Positions 22,169 to 31,110 of a stretch of DNA of 42,319 nt are shown piece after piece (position 1 is the stretch's first letter; each line of letters opens with the position of its first letter). Made by a program: the position numbers and the translations under genes. The stretch is from NCBI GenBank assembly GCA_000442015.1, contig KE560966.1, positions 19,766-62,084 on the forward strand, given 5' to 3'. The notes below the pieces were generated by a model that saw only the letters and a list, made by a program, of their open reading frames with translations, searched no databases and had not been told where the DNA came from. Source of the DNA: Rozella allomycis CSF55 (taxonomy: Eukaryota > Rozellomycota).

Positions 22169-24055
22169 TTAGTAGATCAAGTTAAGCTTAGAGCGCCTCA
22201 TTTTAGCAATTGTTTCTCTAGGTAACCCAACGTACCTGCAATTTAAAACTTGTAGTTTTGGTTTTTTAATAATATCTTCTATTACTTTTCTGTATGAAAT
22301 TAAATTATTCTCAATGTTTAGTATTTTAATTTTTTGCATATTCTTCGTCAAAAGTGACATTCCTCTATAGCTTGTAGTAATGCCACTTTTAGTTGATTCA
22401 GTAAAACTAATATTCAACTCTGAAATATTGCTATCCTTCAATTTTTCTGCAATTCTTTCCAGCCCTGTGACTTTAATTGCATTTTGTCCAATGTTCAAGT
22501 GATAAAGAGTTTTCATTAGTGGTGTTAAATTATTAATAGATTTAAGTGTGAATTTAGTATCATAAAGATTTAAATACTGAATGTCAGATGTTGCTAATCC
22601 TCCCAACAATATTCTAGTAGCGGTGTCTTTCAAATCTGAAAAGGCCATATCCAAATACACCAAGTTATCAAGACAGAGCGAAAACAGCCTTATACCGCTC
22701 TCACTTATCTCAGGAATGTTTCTCATAGTCAAATGTGTCAACTTTGATGCATTCAAAATCGCACCTATTTTCGCAAAATTTACGTCACTAATAGATGTCG
22801 AGGATACTTCTAAAAATTGTATTTCTTTTAGTAATTGAGCGTTGAGCAACAAATCTGGGGTCAATAGATCTCTGGGAATCCCGCTCACTCTTAAATATTT
22901 AACAGGCGACCGTTTCAGGAATTCATACAAGGCCTCGATTTCTTCAACTTTACCCTGTGTATTTGAATAGCTCAAATAGTCCAATTTATTAAGCAATTCA
23001 AAAAACTTGAAATTTGAAGCAAGACTTTGGAATGACACATTTTCAAGACTAAGTTTCGTCACACCATCAAAATAATGGCCAAGTACTTGTAAACAAGAGT
23101 CGTTAATTTTGGTTTTAGTGATCTTAAAATGCTTTAAACTGCTTTGAATAAAGTTTGGATCCACATGACTGTAGCATCTTAGTGTCTTGGCGGTAATGTG
23201 CAGCACTTCAATATTAGAATTCAGTAAATGCCAAACAAGAGAATCAACCATGTAGTCATTGTGGTCTATTATTGAAACACCTTTCAGCTCTGTAAACAGA
23301 TCTGAGCTCACAGCATCTTTAAGCTGGTCTATCTCATTTCTAAAATATGTCCATGAGCTTTCTTTGAGGTTCCGTGGTTCAGAAAGCCCCAAATACAGGA
23401 ATTGAATCATGCCTGCTTTAGGATGCTTGATAAATTCAGCACTTGTCGCTGTAAACGAGGCCCAGGTTATATCGCTATATTTGTTCGTAATATCATCCAA
23501 TTTTTCAAATTGCAACAAGATGATAAAACTCTTCAAATGATGCTTTTCATTTAAAGTTAATTTGTCCATACATTCTTGATTCAGATCTCTATATTGAATG
23601 AGAAAGTGAAAGGAATTTTGGAAATTCCCGGCGTCTGTAACGAGAATTTTGTGGCCAGTGCATGCGAACAATTTCTCATAAGATTTCAAGTATTCTACAT
23701 AATCTTTCTTACTTCTCAGTGTAGTTAACAGTTCTTGGCCATTCATTATGCTAAACCATTCTCTGTTACCAGGATTGTTTATATCCTTGTCTAATACGCT
23801 TTGTTGATTATGATTTTGTTGAGAGACTTGTTCTTTTTCTATCATGGTCTTCACATCCAATTTCACATTAACAGATTTGGTGTTTTCCTTTTTATCAAGA
23901 ACACTATTGTTTTTAACGATGACCTTGGGTGGACCTTTAACAAGTGGACGTGAATATTCACCCACCTTGTCTTTTACAAGAGAAAGTTTCTTAAAAGTGG
24001 CATTTACAAATATAGAAAGCAATATAAGGATCTGGGCAACAAAAATGTTTTTCAT
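22169..24055 (-). CDS. Secreted leucine-rich-repeat protein
   Basis: A single exon of 628 residues. The signal peptide is MKNIFVAQILILLSIFVNA. A Lys-rich low-complexity stretch follows (about 25-90), then a helical region, and from about residue 280 a run of LRRs of the ribonuclease-inhibitor/FBXL kind with irregular 24-27-residue units (for example LTHLTMRNIPEISESGIRLF and IQYLNLYDTKFTLKSI). There is no C-terminal membrane anchor, so it should be released or wall-bound. It is intronless, unlike the flanking genes. It tail-to-tails with the RabGAP gene (40 bp). Its ligand is unknown; together with the F-box-like genes it could belong to a secreted host-interaction set (inference). Confidence 0.75.
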   Translation of the reverse strand: MKNIFVAQILILLSIFVNATFKKLSLVKDKVGEYSRPLVKGPPKVIVKNNSVLDKKENTKSVNVKLDVKTMIEKEQVSQQNHNQQSVLDKDINNPGNREWFSIMNGQELLTTLRSKKDYVEYLKSYEKLFACTGHKILVTDAGNFQNSFHFLIQYRDLNQECMDKLTLNEKHHLKSFIILLQFEKLDDITNKYSDITWASFTATSAEFIKHPKAGMIQFLYLGLSEPRNLKESSWTYFRNEIDQLKDAVSSDLFTELKGVSIIDHNDYMVDSLVWHLLNSNIEVLHITAKTLRCYSHVDPNFIQSSLKHFKITKTKINDSCLQVLGHYFDGVTKLSLENVSFQSLASNFKFFELLNKLDYLSYSNTQGKVEEIEALYEFLKRSPVKYLRVSGIPRDLLTPDLLLNAQLLKEIQFLEVSSTSISDVNFAKIGAILNASKLTHLTMRNIPEISESGIRLFSLCLDNLVYLDMAFSDLKDTATRILLGGLATSDIQYLNLYDTKFTLKSINNLTPLMKTLYHLNIGQNAIKVTGLERIAEKLKDSNISELNISFTESTKSGITTSYRGMSLLTKNMQKIKILNIENNLISYRKVIEDIIKKPKLQVLNCRYVGLPRETIAKMRRSKLNLIY

Positions 24056-24267
24056 ATTGAACCCTGGATTTTAAATTTGCACGTGACTTCAGAATTTAAA
24101 TTTTAAGGGCAGAACCCAATAAACACCAAAGTTACAGGTATGGTAGACTTAGTTAGGTATACCGTATAAATAAAATTGAGATAGATAGGGCAACACGTTA
24201 ATGCTTACTGTCTAATAATAATAGATCAGAATTTTGTACAAAAAGACTTAAATAATATTGTCATATT
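24056..24267. other. Intergenic stretch between LRR gene and mS45
   Basis: 212 bases with no gene. A CACGTG palindrome lies at 24080-24085, 25 bases before the LRR start codon; its meaning is uncertain. I see no RNA gene or repeat. Confidence 0.5.
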
Positions 24268-25394
24268 TTATTGTACATAAAGACGAGTATTCTCTTTCCA
24301 TACTTTTGATGCTGCCCAAATCCTTTCTTTTCTTGTTGCGTGCCTTAAAACACCATCTGGTTCTCTCATGAGAATAAGACGATCCTTTAATAACGTAATT
24401 AAAAATTAATTACTTTTGGATCAATATTTTTTCCAATATCAACAAATACAAAAGTGTTCCTATTAGTGTTAACTTCAAATTTGTCTTTTCGTATAAATAA
24501 AACGTTTTTGTCTTCGTCATCGTTCTTGAAATCAATCATATACAATGGCTTTTGAGGCACTACGGATTTCTTGACTTTATTTAGATATTTCCCTGCAACC
24601 TTAATCTTATAGATTCCAGTACATTACCGCCGGCGTTATATCACCTTCATTCTCCACTAGAATAAATTTTGGCGCCCCGTAAATAGTCCTCTCGGGTTTT
24701 TCATAAGCTCGTGCAGCAGGCGATCCTGCGTCAAGACAATTATCCATATGGGCAGCGTGTTCTGTCCATAGCTTGTGTCCCTGGTATGATTTTTTTTAAA
24801 TAACTACATTCTTAGAGTCTGTTTCTTCAAGCTCTTTTAACTTTATGATTCCCCATACTCGAGCTACTTCAATTTTGTATTTCAAGCTCAGGGCTTTTGG
24901 GGTGTTGTTTTCTGGATCGCTCTTATATTCTTCATACAATTGATCTCTAAATTCATGTGAAAGTGGTTTAACTGGCTACATGAACTTTAATAGCAACTGA
25001 TTACCTGGAAAAGTCTGTTAGAAAGGAATGGCTTATATCCACCGAGATAAATCGGACCTTTGACATCCTTAGATAATACTTGGCGCATTTGGGTATCCCA
25101 TATTCTAAAATTCAAATTTTGCTGGTTATTAATCCTCTTAATTATAAATGATATATCAGTTCCTGTTTCTGCCTTTTCCAAATCAGGTGTAGGATCATAA
25201 GTTGCTTCATAACCCGCAACTTCCAATATTTTTTGCCACCTCACACTTCTCTTAGCACCGATTTCATGCATCATGGCAATGCGCTGATCCCTGGACTCTT
25301 TCCAATTGGGTCTAGTTTTCTTTGACCCAGGTGGTGGCAATGGTGGTAGTGGAACAGTGTAGAATCTTTTTCCGATAGACCGAATTAATTGCAT
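24268..25394 (-). CDS. MRPS35: Mitochondrial ribosomal protein mS45 (MRPS35/Bot1 family, five exons)
   Basis: Exons 25394-25005, 24975-24808, 24780-24628, 24599-24414 and 24384-24268 (introns 29, 27, 28 and 29 nt) give 337 residues, all in phase. The N terminus MQLIRSIGKRFYTVPLPPLP looks like a mitochondrial targeting peptide. The middle KYKIEVARVWGIIKLKELEE and the C-terminal DRLILMREPDGVLRHATRKER match the fungal Bot1p/MRPS35 family, a subunit of the mitochondrial small ribosomal subunit. The start codon is only 32 bp from that of LTO1 on the other strand. Confidence 0.82.
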
Positions 25395-25426
25395 TGAAAT
25401 TTCAGGGGTTGAAAATTATTCAAAAA
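25395..25426. promoter_or_regulatory. 32-bp bidirectional intergenic region mS45/LTO1
   Basis: Only 32 bases separate the two divergent start codons. Both promoters and 5' leaders must overlap this space and probably the opposing coding sequence. I see no TATA box in it. Confidence 0.6.
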
Positions 25427-25884
25427 ATGGAAGGTTTTGAAAAGGCTTGGAATGATGCTATAGACTTGGAAAAAATGTAAATAAGCAGACACTATTTTAT
25501 ATTAGAGCTTATGATGAAGGGTTTGAAAAGGGTAAAGAAGATGCTTACAAAGAAGGTCATGTCGATGGTGAAAACTTTGGTTTTAGAACAGGTTTTCAAC
25601 TTGGATTTGAAACCTCGTTTATTAACACTATTTTATTGCATGTAAAATCGACATCTGAAACATCTGAAGATTCAGTGAAAAAAGAAAAACTGGTGAAGGC
25701 GATCGATGTAGTCTTAAGTCAAATTAAAGCTATGCCAAACGAAATAGACGAGAATTTTGATTACGCCTTGCATTTTAATAGAATCAGATATCAATTAAAA
25801 CGCCTTGAAAGCATGGATATACTGATTAAAAAGGCTGTATCTTTGATTTTCTCTGAAAAAGACAATGTGGACTTGTCTTTTTAG
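25427..25884 (+). CDS. LTO1: LTO1, Fe-S adaptor for ABCE1/Rli1 maturation
   Basis: Exons 25427-25476 and 25506-25884 (29-nt intron) encode 142 residues. The deca-GX3 signature of YAE1/LTO1 is clear: YDEGFEKGKEDAYKEGHVDG, then GFRTGFQLGFE. Yae1-Lto1 recruits the CIA targeting complex to place an Fe-S cluster on the ribosome recycler Rli1/ABCE1. The last three residues are LSF, which fits the C-terminal [LIM]-[DES]-[WF] signal by which clients dock on the CIA complex; human LTO1 ends in the same tripeptide (recalled, not checked). No partner YAE1 gene is in the window. Confidence 0.85.
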
Positions 25885-26051
25885 AAATTAGAATTCCCAG
25901 TATCATATTATTCTAATTTCTACCACCCACAATAATATCTTGAAATTTCTCTTCGTGAAAACTCAATAAACCGATATCATATTTCCTAAACTTTTATATA
26001 TTCTTATCACATAATTTCAAGATATAATTACCGATCCAGTGTTTTTGAAAC

Positions 26052-27563
26052 ATGGAATTTTCAGAAGTATTCAAACATACATTTTCTTTGTTTTCGCCTG
26101 ATGGAACTCTTTTGGTTTCTTGTATGCAACATAGATTAATATTGCGCGATACAAATACGTTATCCGTCAACCAGATATATACTCTGCCTGACGTGATTGT
26201 AGAAATACTTTGGAATCCTAACAGCACAATATTCGCGTGCATAAACCAATCAAAAAGCTGCATATATCTAATATCAATCGAGAAAGACACGCTTCTAGGA
26301 AAGATTGACCTGGGAACCGTTTTAAAAATTGAAAAATATCTTTGGAGTCCAACAGGAGCCTACCTTGTTATTTTCTTGGAGCATCAATTAAAAATTTTGA
26401 TTTTTGATTTAAACAAAGGGCAGATAGTCAAGCAAATTCCAAATCCTAAATTCAGCGACAGGGGCTTCCAGTTTCGACTTGATGGTGAATATTTTATGTT
26501 TATTCAAAGAATTCAAGCCAAAGATTTTGTGTCGATACATTCTTGCGAAGGAAATTGGAATTGTGTTAGACGATTTGAAATTGATTCCATTGACGCCGAC
26601 GGTTTAGCGTGGTCTCCCGATAATAGAACAATAGCGATTTATGAGACATTCTTTGAAGTAAAATTTTTCATTTATGTATACTAGTATAAAATTATGTTTT
26701 ATTCACCTGACGGTAGAATGCTTCGAAAGGAACACAGGCCAACCAACGAGACAATGTGCATGGGAATCCAAACCTTGAAATGGTCCCCATCATCTCAACT
26801 TTTAGCTGTTGGTTCTTATGACCATAAGATAGCATTTTATAATTGTTACACTTTTAAAAACTCATTAGAGTTTGAACTGTCTCCAATTCAGCGCCCGGAA
26901 GATGGGATTGTAATGATTTCTTAAAACTTATAACAGATAATTTATAAAGAAACTTGTAACATTCCAAGCTACAGTAACACAAAAAGTGCGAAATCAAATG
27001 TTTCTTGTAACATCAAAATTTTCAATTTAGATAGTTGAGGCTGTAATGGATGAAGTTAATATTCCTACATTGAAATTAGAGGATAAAAATGCATTAAAAT
27101 ATGGTGTTGGTCATATTTCATTCAATAAAGAAGGGACGTTTGTCGCAGCAAGAGATTGTAAAAAAGAAATCGCAACATAAATTAGCATCCATGCCAAACG
27201 CTTTATGGATTATTTATCTGCCAGCCGCTAAGATTTACTCGTTGGTTTTATTTAGAAGCCCCATAAAAACTTTTGAATGGTCATCTTCAAAGGATAAATT
27301 AAGTGTTTGCACTAATGGCCCTTACATTTTTCATTGGACTGTCAACTCGTGCCATGGGATTGAAATACCAATGCGTAAATTTTATTTTCAACGATTTCAT
27401 AGCTGAATTTTCAGTCAAAGATATCGAATGGAACCACAGGGATCGGTGTGTTTTGCTTAAAGATAAGTTGGTATATTGTCTTGGGTATCCAGTAGAAGNG
27501 GATCGATGTGTTTTGCTTAAAGATAAGTTGGTATATTGTCTTGGGTATCCAGTAGAAGATTAG
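26052..27563 (+). CDS. WRAP73: WRAP73/WDR8 WD-repeat centrosomal protein (six exons)
   Basis: Exons 26052-26657, 26685-26909, 26937-26999, 27031-27157, 27186-27374 and 27403-27563 (introns 27, 27, 31, 28 and 28 nt). The start MEFSEVFKHTFSLFSPDG, LILRDTNTL, KIMFYSPDGRML (made by splicing), WSPSSQLLAVGSYD and the C-terminal CTNGPYIFHW follow WRAP73 closely. The protein sits at centrosomes, spindle poles or ciliary bases with SSX2IP/Msd1 to anchor microtubules, which fits an organism with centrioles or a flagellum. An N at 27499 duplicates 59 bp (27440-27498 and 27500-27558, one difference); dropping one copy gives the natural end LGYPVED and stop. Confidence 0.92.
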
Positions 27564-27651
27564 AACTTTCTAAGATAAGTATTAAATAAATTTTAAATGG
27601 TTTAAAAACTACTTCATATTAAATAAAACAAAGATAATGGAAGGTGTTTTA

Positions 27652-28860
27652 TTACAATTTCAGTTTCTTTAATGCTCTGGTAACGACTATTAGGTGAAGT
27701 ATAAAAACTTTAAAAAAAGTTGTCCACAAACAAATAATCTGGTGAGAAGAGAAATAAGTGAAGTAAAAAATGAAAGCACTTTGAATGAAAATAACAACTG
27801 GATTGACAAAATCTGAAAGAGGCACAACACTGACACGTTCATTAAAGGGTACCCTGTTTCGAAATCTTTGACTGTTAGAATGAATCAAAACGCCCCGTTT
27901 TGCTTCCAAAAACTTAAATGCCCAAAATAGACATCCTTCTAAAATTACCGATGAGAATAAGGGTCCCAAGTGCTTCAAAAGAACTGTAAACATGAAAGTG
28001 GCATATGCAGTAAAAGCTATTCCGTTCGCCAATGGCGATAAAAATTTATCGTGACCATAACGTTTAATAATGTCCTGAAAATACATTCGGACAAAGTTAT
28101 ACCTTTCTTTTGACAAACTGAGCAAAAACAGCTCCTTTACTTGCTCATGATTGAAATAGTCTTTAAATACAAAAAACTTGATAATGTCTAGATCGTTTTC
28201 ATAAAATTCGGAATCATGAATTTCTAAATGCTCGTAAATCGCTAGAAACAGTAGATAGTTGACATCGTTTACAGAAAATACCTTAATCTTTCGTATGTCA
28301 TCCTTTAAAAGTTCTATTGTCATCAATTTTGAATCAAGCGGCGCCTTTGAAGAAAGTAATTGGTCGATATCTGAATTAATCTTATATTTAAGTGCACGGA
28401 ATTTTTCAGCAAAATCAGGAGTCTCATTCAAGTAATAACCATCAACAAGATCAATCAGCGATTTTAAATCTCTAGTGATGCTCTGAAATTTATGCCATTT
28501 TTTCTCTTTCCTCTGCATTATCATGTGGATAAAATGGTCTTTGTGAAGGTGATTGTGTCCAAATACAAACAGCGATGTCAAATAATTTGAAAACCGTCGT
28601 TGGTATACAAATTTCATGTTTTCTAAAAATTGTCTGGTCACTGCATTCTTCGGATCATCATAATACTGAATAAGCGAAGAAGCACAAGCTGGAGATAGCG
28701 GGAAGTGTCTAAAGCTTCTACATGTAAATCTTAAGTTTTTCAAGTCTTCTTTTTTCAAGCAGTCAAATGCTGAAATGTTCTCTCTTACTTCTTCTGGAAT
28801 ATCAGTGAATTTTGCGGCGAATAGAACGCTAAAATAACAAAAGAATATATAAAATCTCAT
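27652..28860 (-). CDS. Secreted F-box-like membrane protein, paralogue 3
   Basis: Intronless, 402 residues from ATG 28860, which gives the signal peptide MRFYIFFCYFSVLFAA; the longer frame upstream lacks one. Of the three paralogues this has the most F-box-like N terminus: DIPEEVRENISAFDCLKKED, then LKNLRFTCRSFRHFPLSPAC. It shares the Arg-Phe block (QRRFSNYLTSL), a KKWHKF segment in place of RWRSFHE, and C-terminal membrane segments ending in a Lys-rich tail. It lies 12-14 kb from the tandem pair, so the family is dispersed as well as clustered. It is convergent with WRAP73 (88 bp). Function unknown. Confidence 0.72.
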   Translation of the reverse strand: MRFYIFFCYFSVLFAAKFTDIPEEVRENISAFDCLKKEDLKNLRFTCRSFRHFPLSPACASSLIQYYDDPKNAVTRQFLENMKFVYQRRFSNYLTSLFVFGHNHLHKDHFIHMIMQRKEKKWHKFQSITRDLKSLIDLVDGYYLNETPDFAEKFRALKYKINSDIDQLLSSKAPLDSKLMTIELLKDDIRKIKVFSVNDVNYLLFLAIYEHLEIHDSEFYENDLDIIKFFVFKDYFNHEQVKELFLLSLSKERYNFVRMYFQDIIKRYGHDKFLSPLANGIAFTAYATFMFTVLLKHLGPLFSSVILEGCLFWAFKFLEAKRGVLIHSNSQRFRNRVPFNERVSVVPLSDFVNPVVIFIQSAFIFYFTYFSSHQIICLWTTFFKVFILHLIVVTRALKKLKL

Positions 28861-29009
28861 GTACGTCCTGTCAAGAAAAAATTCTGCTGACTGGTGGCAA
28901 AGGCGACACGTTTTTTTATCAACTAACAAAATTGGACCAAAATGTGTAATTAAAAGCAACAGTATTATATATAAATCTCTTTAATCTTTATTGGCCAGTG
29001 ACCTATTTT

Positions 29010-30617
29010 CTATTTTTTTAATTCATCTTGTGCAATTGCATAGCCAAGACCTGATATACCTGCGATTGCACCAAATTGGGCAACTCTGACGGGCGTGTTT
29101 GGTTCTATGTTATTGGCCATGAAACCAAATGCTGAAACATCTCCAATTAACCTGTCAGCGGATTCATTAACATCTTTCGGACGATGTATCATCTCCGCAT
29201 TAAATCGGATATTATCTAGATAATGTATTCTCATATTTCTATCCGCATCCTCAAAAGTCTTTAATTTGGCCATTGATGGGGCTTCTAAATGTTCACTGTC
29301 AAGGTAAATGTATTCGTCAAAGTCCTTGTCTCCTTTTTGTGTTTGAAGGCGACCAATCTTATTGAGCTTTACCAAAAATCTTGAGCCTGAGATTGGTAAT
29401 ACTAAGAGTTCGACATTAGTCTTTGGATTTACTTGCATGGGGCCTATCTGCATATCTTTCATGAGCATAATTCTTATCGTCATATCATTCGTAGCAGTCC
29501 ATTTGTTAGATTTCCAGACATAATTATCGTATATATCAGCCTTCATAGCAAATTTGTTACCGCTTTGGTTTTCAATCAATTTATGAAAGGCATTCATAAT
29601 TCCACCCGTTTGGTCGCTAATCAATTTCTGCATTTTTGAAGCCTGAAACATTTTAGTTTTTGAATTCTTTGTAAAAGTGATCACGCTTCCATGAGTTTCA
29701 ATCTCTAGCGTGTTTTTGTCCACCATGCGCCCGTAATTAGAAATCAAATCTTCTTTATAATGATCATAAAGCTCCGGGAACTTGTCTTTTAAGGAAACTG
29801 GCTTCGAAGAGGGCGTTAATCTTCCTTTTAAGATTGGTGTCAGTAGCTTTTTGAAACCTGTTTCAATTTTTTCAACTCTGGGATTCAAATTCACTCGTCT
29901 TGGGGTATTATCAATTTCTTGAGGAACTTTTTGATTATGCAATAACGTTGACTGGAGAATATTTAAATGCGTCACGTCTTCTTCACTGATCGGTGAGATC
30001 CATCTGCCTCCACCGACCGCTTCCTTGTACCTAGACGACGAGAATCCTCTCTTGTTATCTCCTGCTGCCAAATTAGATTTGAACGTTTTTAACTTATAGG
30101 CGTGACTGCCGTCTTCTAAAGGAATTGCATTCAATTTATATTCTGTTGCATATTTCTCAACTATTGGTTCAAGATTTGGATTATTTTGTGGTTCAAATGT
30201 CTTTTCTCTTATAGAGTCCACTTTGACTGTAAGATGACCATCTTTGGTCATTAGCCCTTCTTTTCCCACTCTATAAGTTTCATAAACTCTGGTGTTCAAA
30301 ACTGGTCCATCTATACCTTCTTTTTCCAAGATCGATTTTATGTCGCGTCTTTTGATATCGCCTTTTGGTACTCTTTTTGATACTTTATCGAGAAGAAATG
30401 AGCGCCCATCCTTTTTGTATCTGTAAATGTCCCCATTCCCTGTTTTTGAATATAAATATTTTTCTTTCATCCATGATTTAGAATTCCCATTAAGATGAGA
30501 ATCCATTACTGGCTTTGGAAGTTGCACCCGCAAACGCGGTTCAGTAAAGATTGGTATACTGCAGATGACTGAAAATGGTAAATAAAATGTAATAAGTAAA
30601 TTCATAATCATAATCAT
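29010..30617 (-). CDS. Secreted orphan protein
   Basis: A single exon of about 535 residues. The N terminus has a signal peptide (MNLLITFYLPFSVICS; three ATG codons in a row precede it and any could be used). The rest is basic and hydrophilic, with no domain I recognise. Near the C terminus is a glycine-rich hydrophobic stretch (VAQFGAIAGISGLGYAIA) followed by QDELKK. Ending close to, but not matching, HDEL/KDEL, it is probably not ER-retained. Intronless like the neighbouring F-box-like gene, and read in the same direction. Likely lineage-specific. Confidence 0.65.
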   Translation of the reverse strand: MIMIMNLLITFYLPFSVICSIPIFTEPRLRVQLPKPVMDSHLNGNSKSWMKEKYLYSKTGNGDIYRYKKDGRSFLLDKVSKRVPKGDIKRRDIKSILEKEGIDGPVLNTRVYETYRVGKEGLMTKDGHLTVKVDSIREKTFEPQNNPNLEPIVEKYATEYKLNAIPLEDGSHAYKLKTFKSNLAAGDNKRGFSSSRYKEAVGGGRWISPISEEDVTHLNILQSTLLHNQKVPQEIDNTPRRVNLNPRVEKIETGFKKLLTPILKGRLTPSSKPVSLKDKFPELYDHYKEDLISNYGRMVDKNTLEIETHGSVITFTKNSKTKMFQASKMQKLISDQTGGIMNAFHKLIENQSGNKFAMKADIYDNYVWKSNKWTATNDMTIRIMLMKDMQIGPMQVNPKTNVELLVLPISGSRFLVKLNKIGRLQTQKGDKDFDEYIYLDSEHLEAPSMAKLKTFEDADRNMRIHYLDNIRFNAEMIHRPKDVNESADRLIGDVSAFGFMANNIEPNTPVRVAQFGAIAGISGLGYAIAQDELKK

Positions 30618-30658
30618 ATAAAGAAAGCGTGATTTTTTTCGCCAAATATACTGGCCCC

Positions 30659-30672
30659 TTCACGCGCGTGAA
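30659..30672. promoter_or_regulatory. 14-bp GC-rich palindrome between divergent genes
   Basis: TTCACGCGCGTGAA is a perfect inverted repeat in very AT-rich intergenic DNA, 42 bases before the start of the secreted orphan and 160 before the ECL1-like start. It could bind a dimeric regulator, but no factor can be named. Confidence 0.4.
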
Positions 30673-30832
30673 CAGTGAACAGTCTATAAATCTATTTTTA
30701 AACTGCCCATAAAAAACTTAATCTACACAATACATAGTTTACATAAATCTTGGTCATAATTAATAACACAAAAATAAAGGAATTATTGGCCATTTGTGGA
30801 TAAATTTCCGATATCACTTCCCCGCAAGGGTC

Positions 30833-31072
30833 ATGGATCTTGATTGGTGCGCAACTTGTGGGAAGAGAATGTATCATTCCAAGTTATATTGCAACGAGCA
30901 TTGCAAATCAAAAGATGCGGGGATCAGTATTTACCAAAACATAGCATCCAACGGCGCTATACAAGGTCCTACTGTCAATGATACGGCTCTGAAATGCAGA
31001 TTACATTACAATCGACACAAGGAACTGATTAGGAAGATGCAGAATCATAGAATGCTTTGTAAAGGGCAATGA
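30833..31072 (+). CDS. ECL1-family small zinc protein
   Basis: 79 residues from the ATG at 30833 (an in-frame ATG at 30794 adds 13 residues without family match). The start MDLDWCATCGKRM, followed by KLYCNEHCKSKD, has the MDLD-x-C-x2-C...YC-x3-C pattern of the fungal Ecl1/Ecl2/Ecl3 life-span proteins, which extend chronological life span and respond to zinc and sulfur starvation in fission yeast. The rest is basic. Its stop is 38 bp before the SF3B3/DDB1-like start, same strand. One of the better hints that the host is a fungus. Confidence 0.6.
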   Translation: MDLDWCATCGKRMYHSKLYCNEHCKSKDAGISIYQNIASNGAIQGPTVNDTALKCRLHYNRHKELIRKMQNHRMLCKGQ

Positions 31073-31110
31073 CGTACCAACAAATAAACTGACATCCAAT
31101 CAATACATTT

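Noticed and set aside
14840-24085. CACGTG E-box as a shared switch of secreted genes (14840-14845 and 24080-24085)
   Set aside because: It is upstream of only two of six such genes and also occurs within coding regions at a rate compatible with chance.
27652-28959. Longer N terminus of F-box-like paralogue 3 starting at 28959
   Set aside because: The extra 33 residues would hide the signal peptide shared by the family; ATG 28860 fits better.
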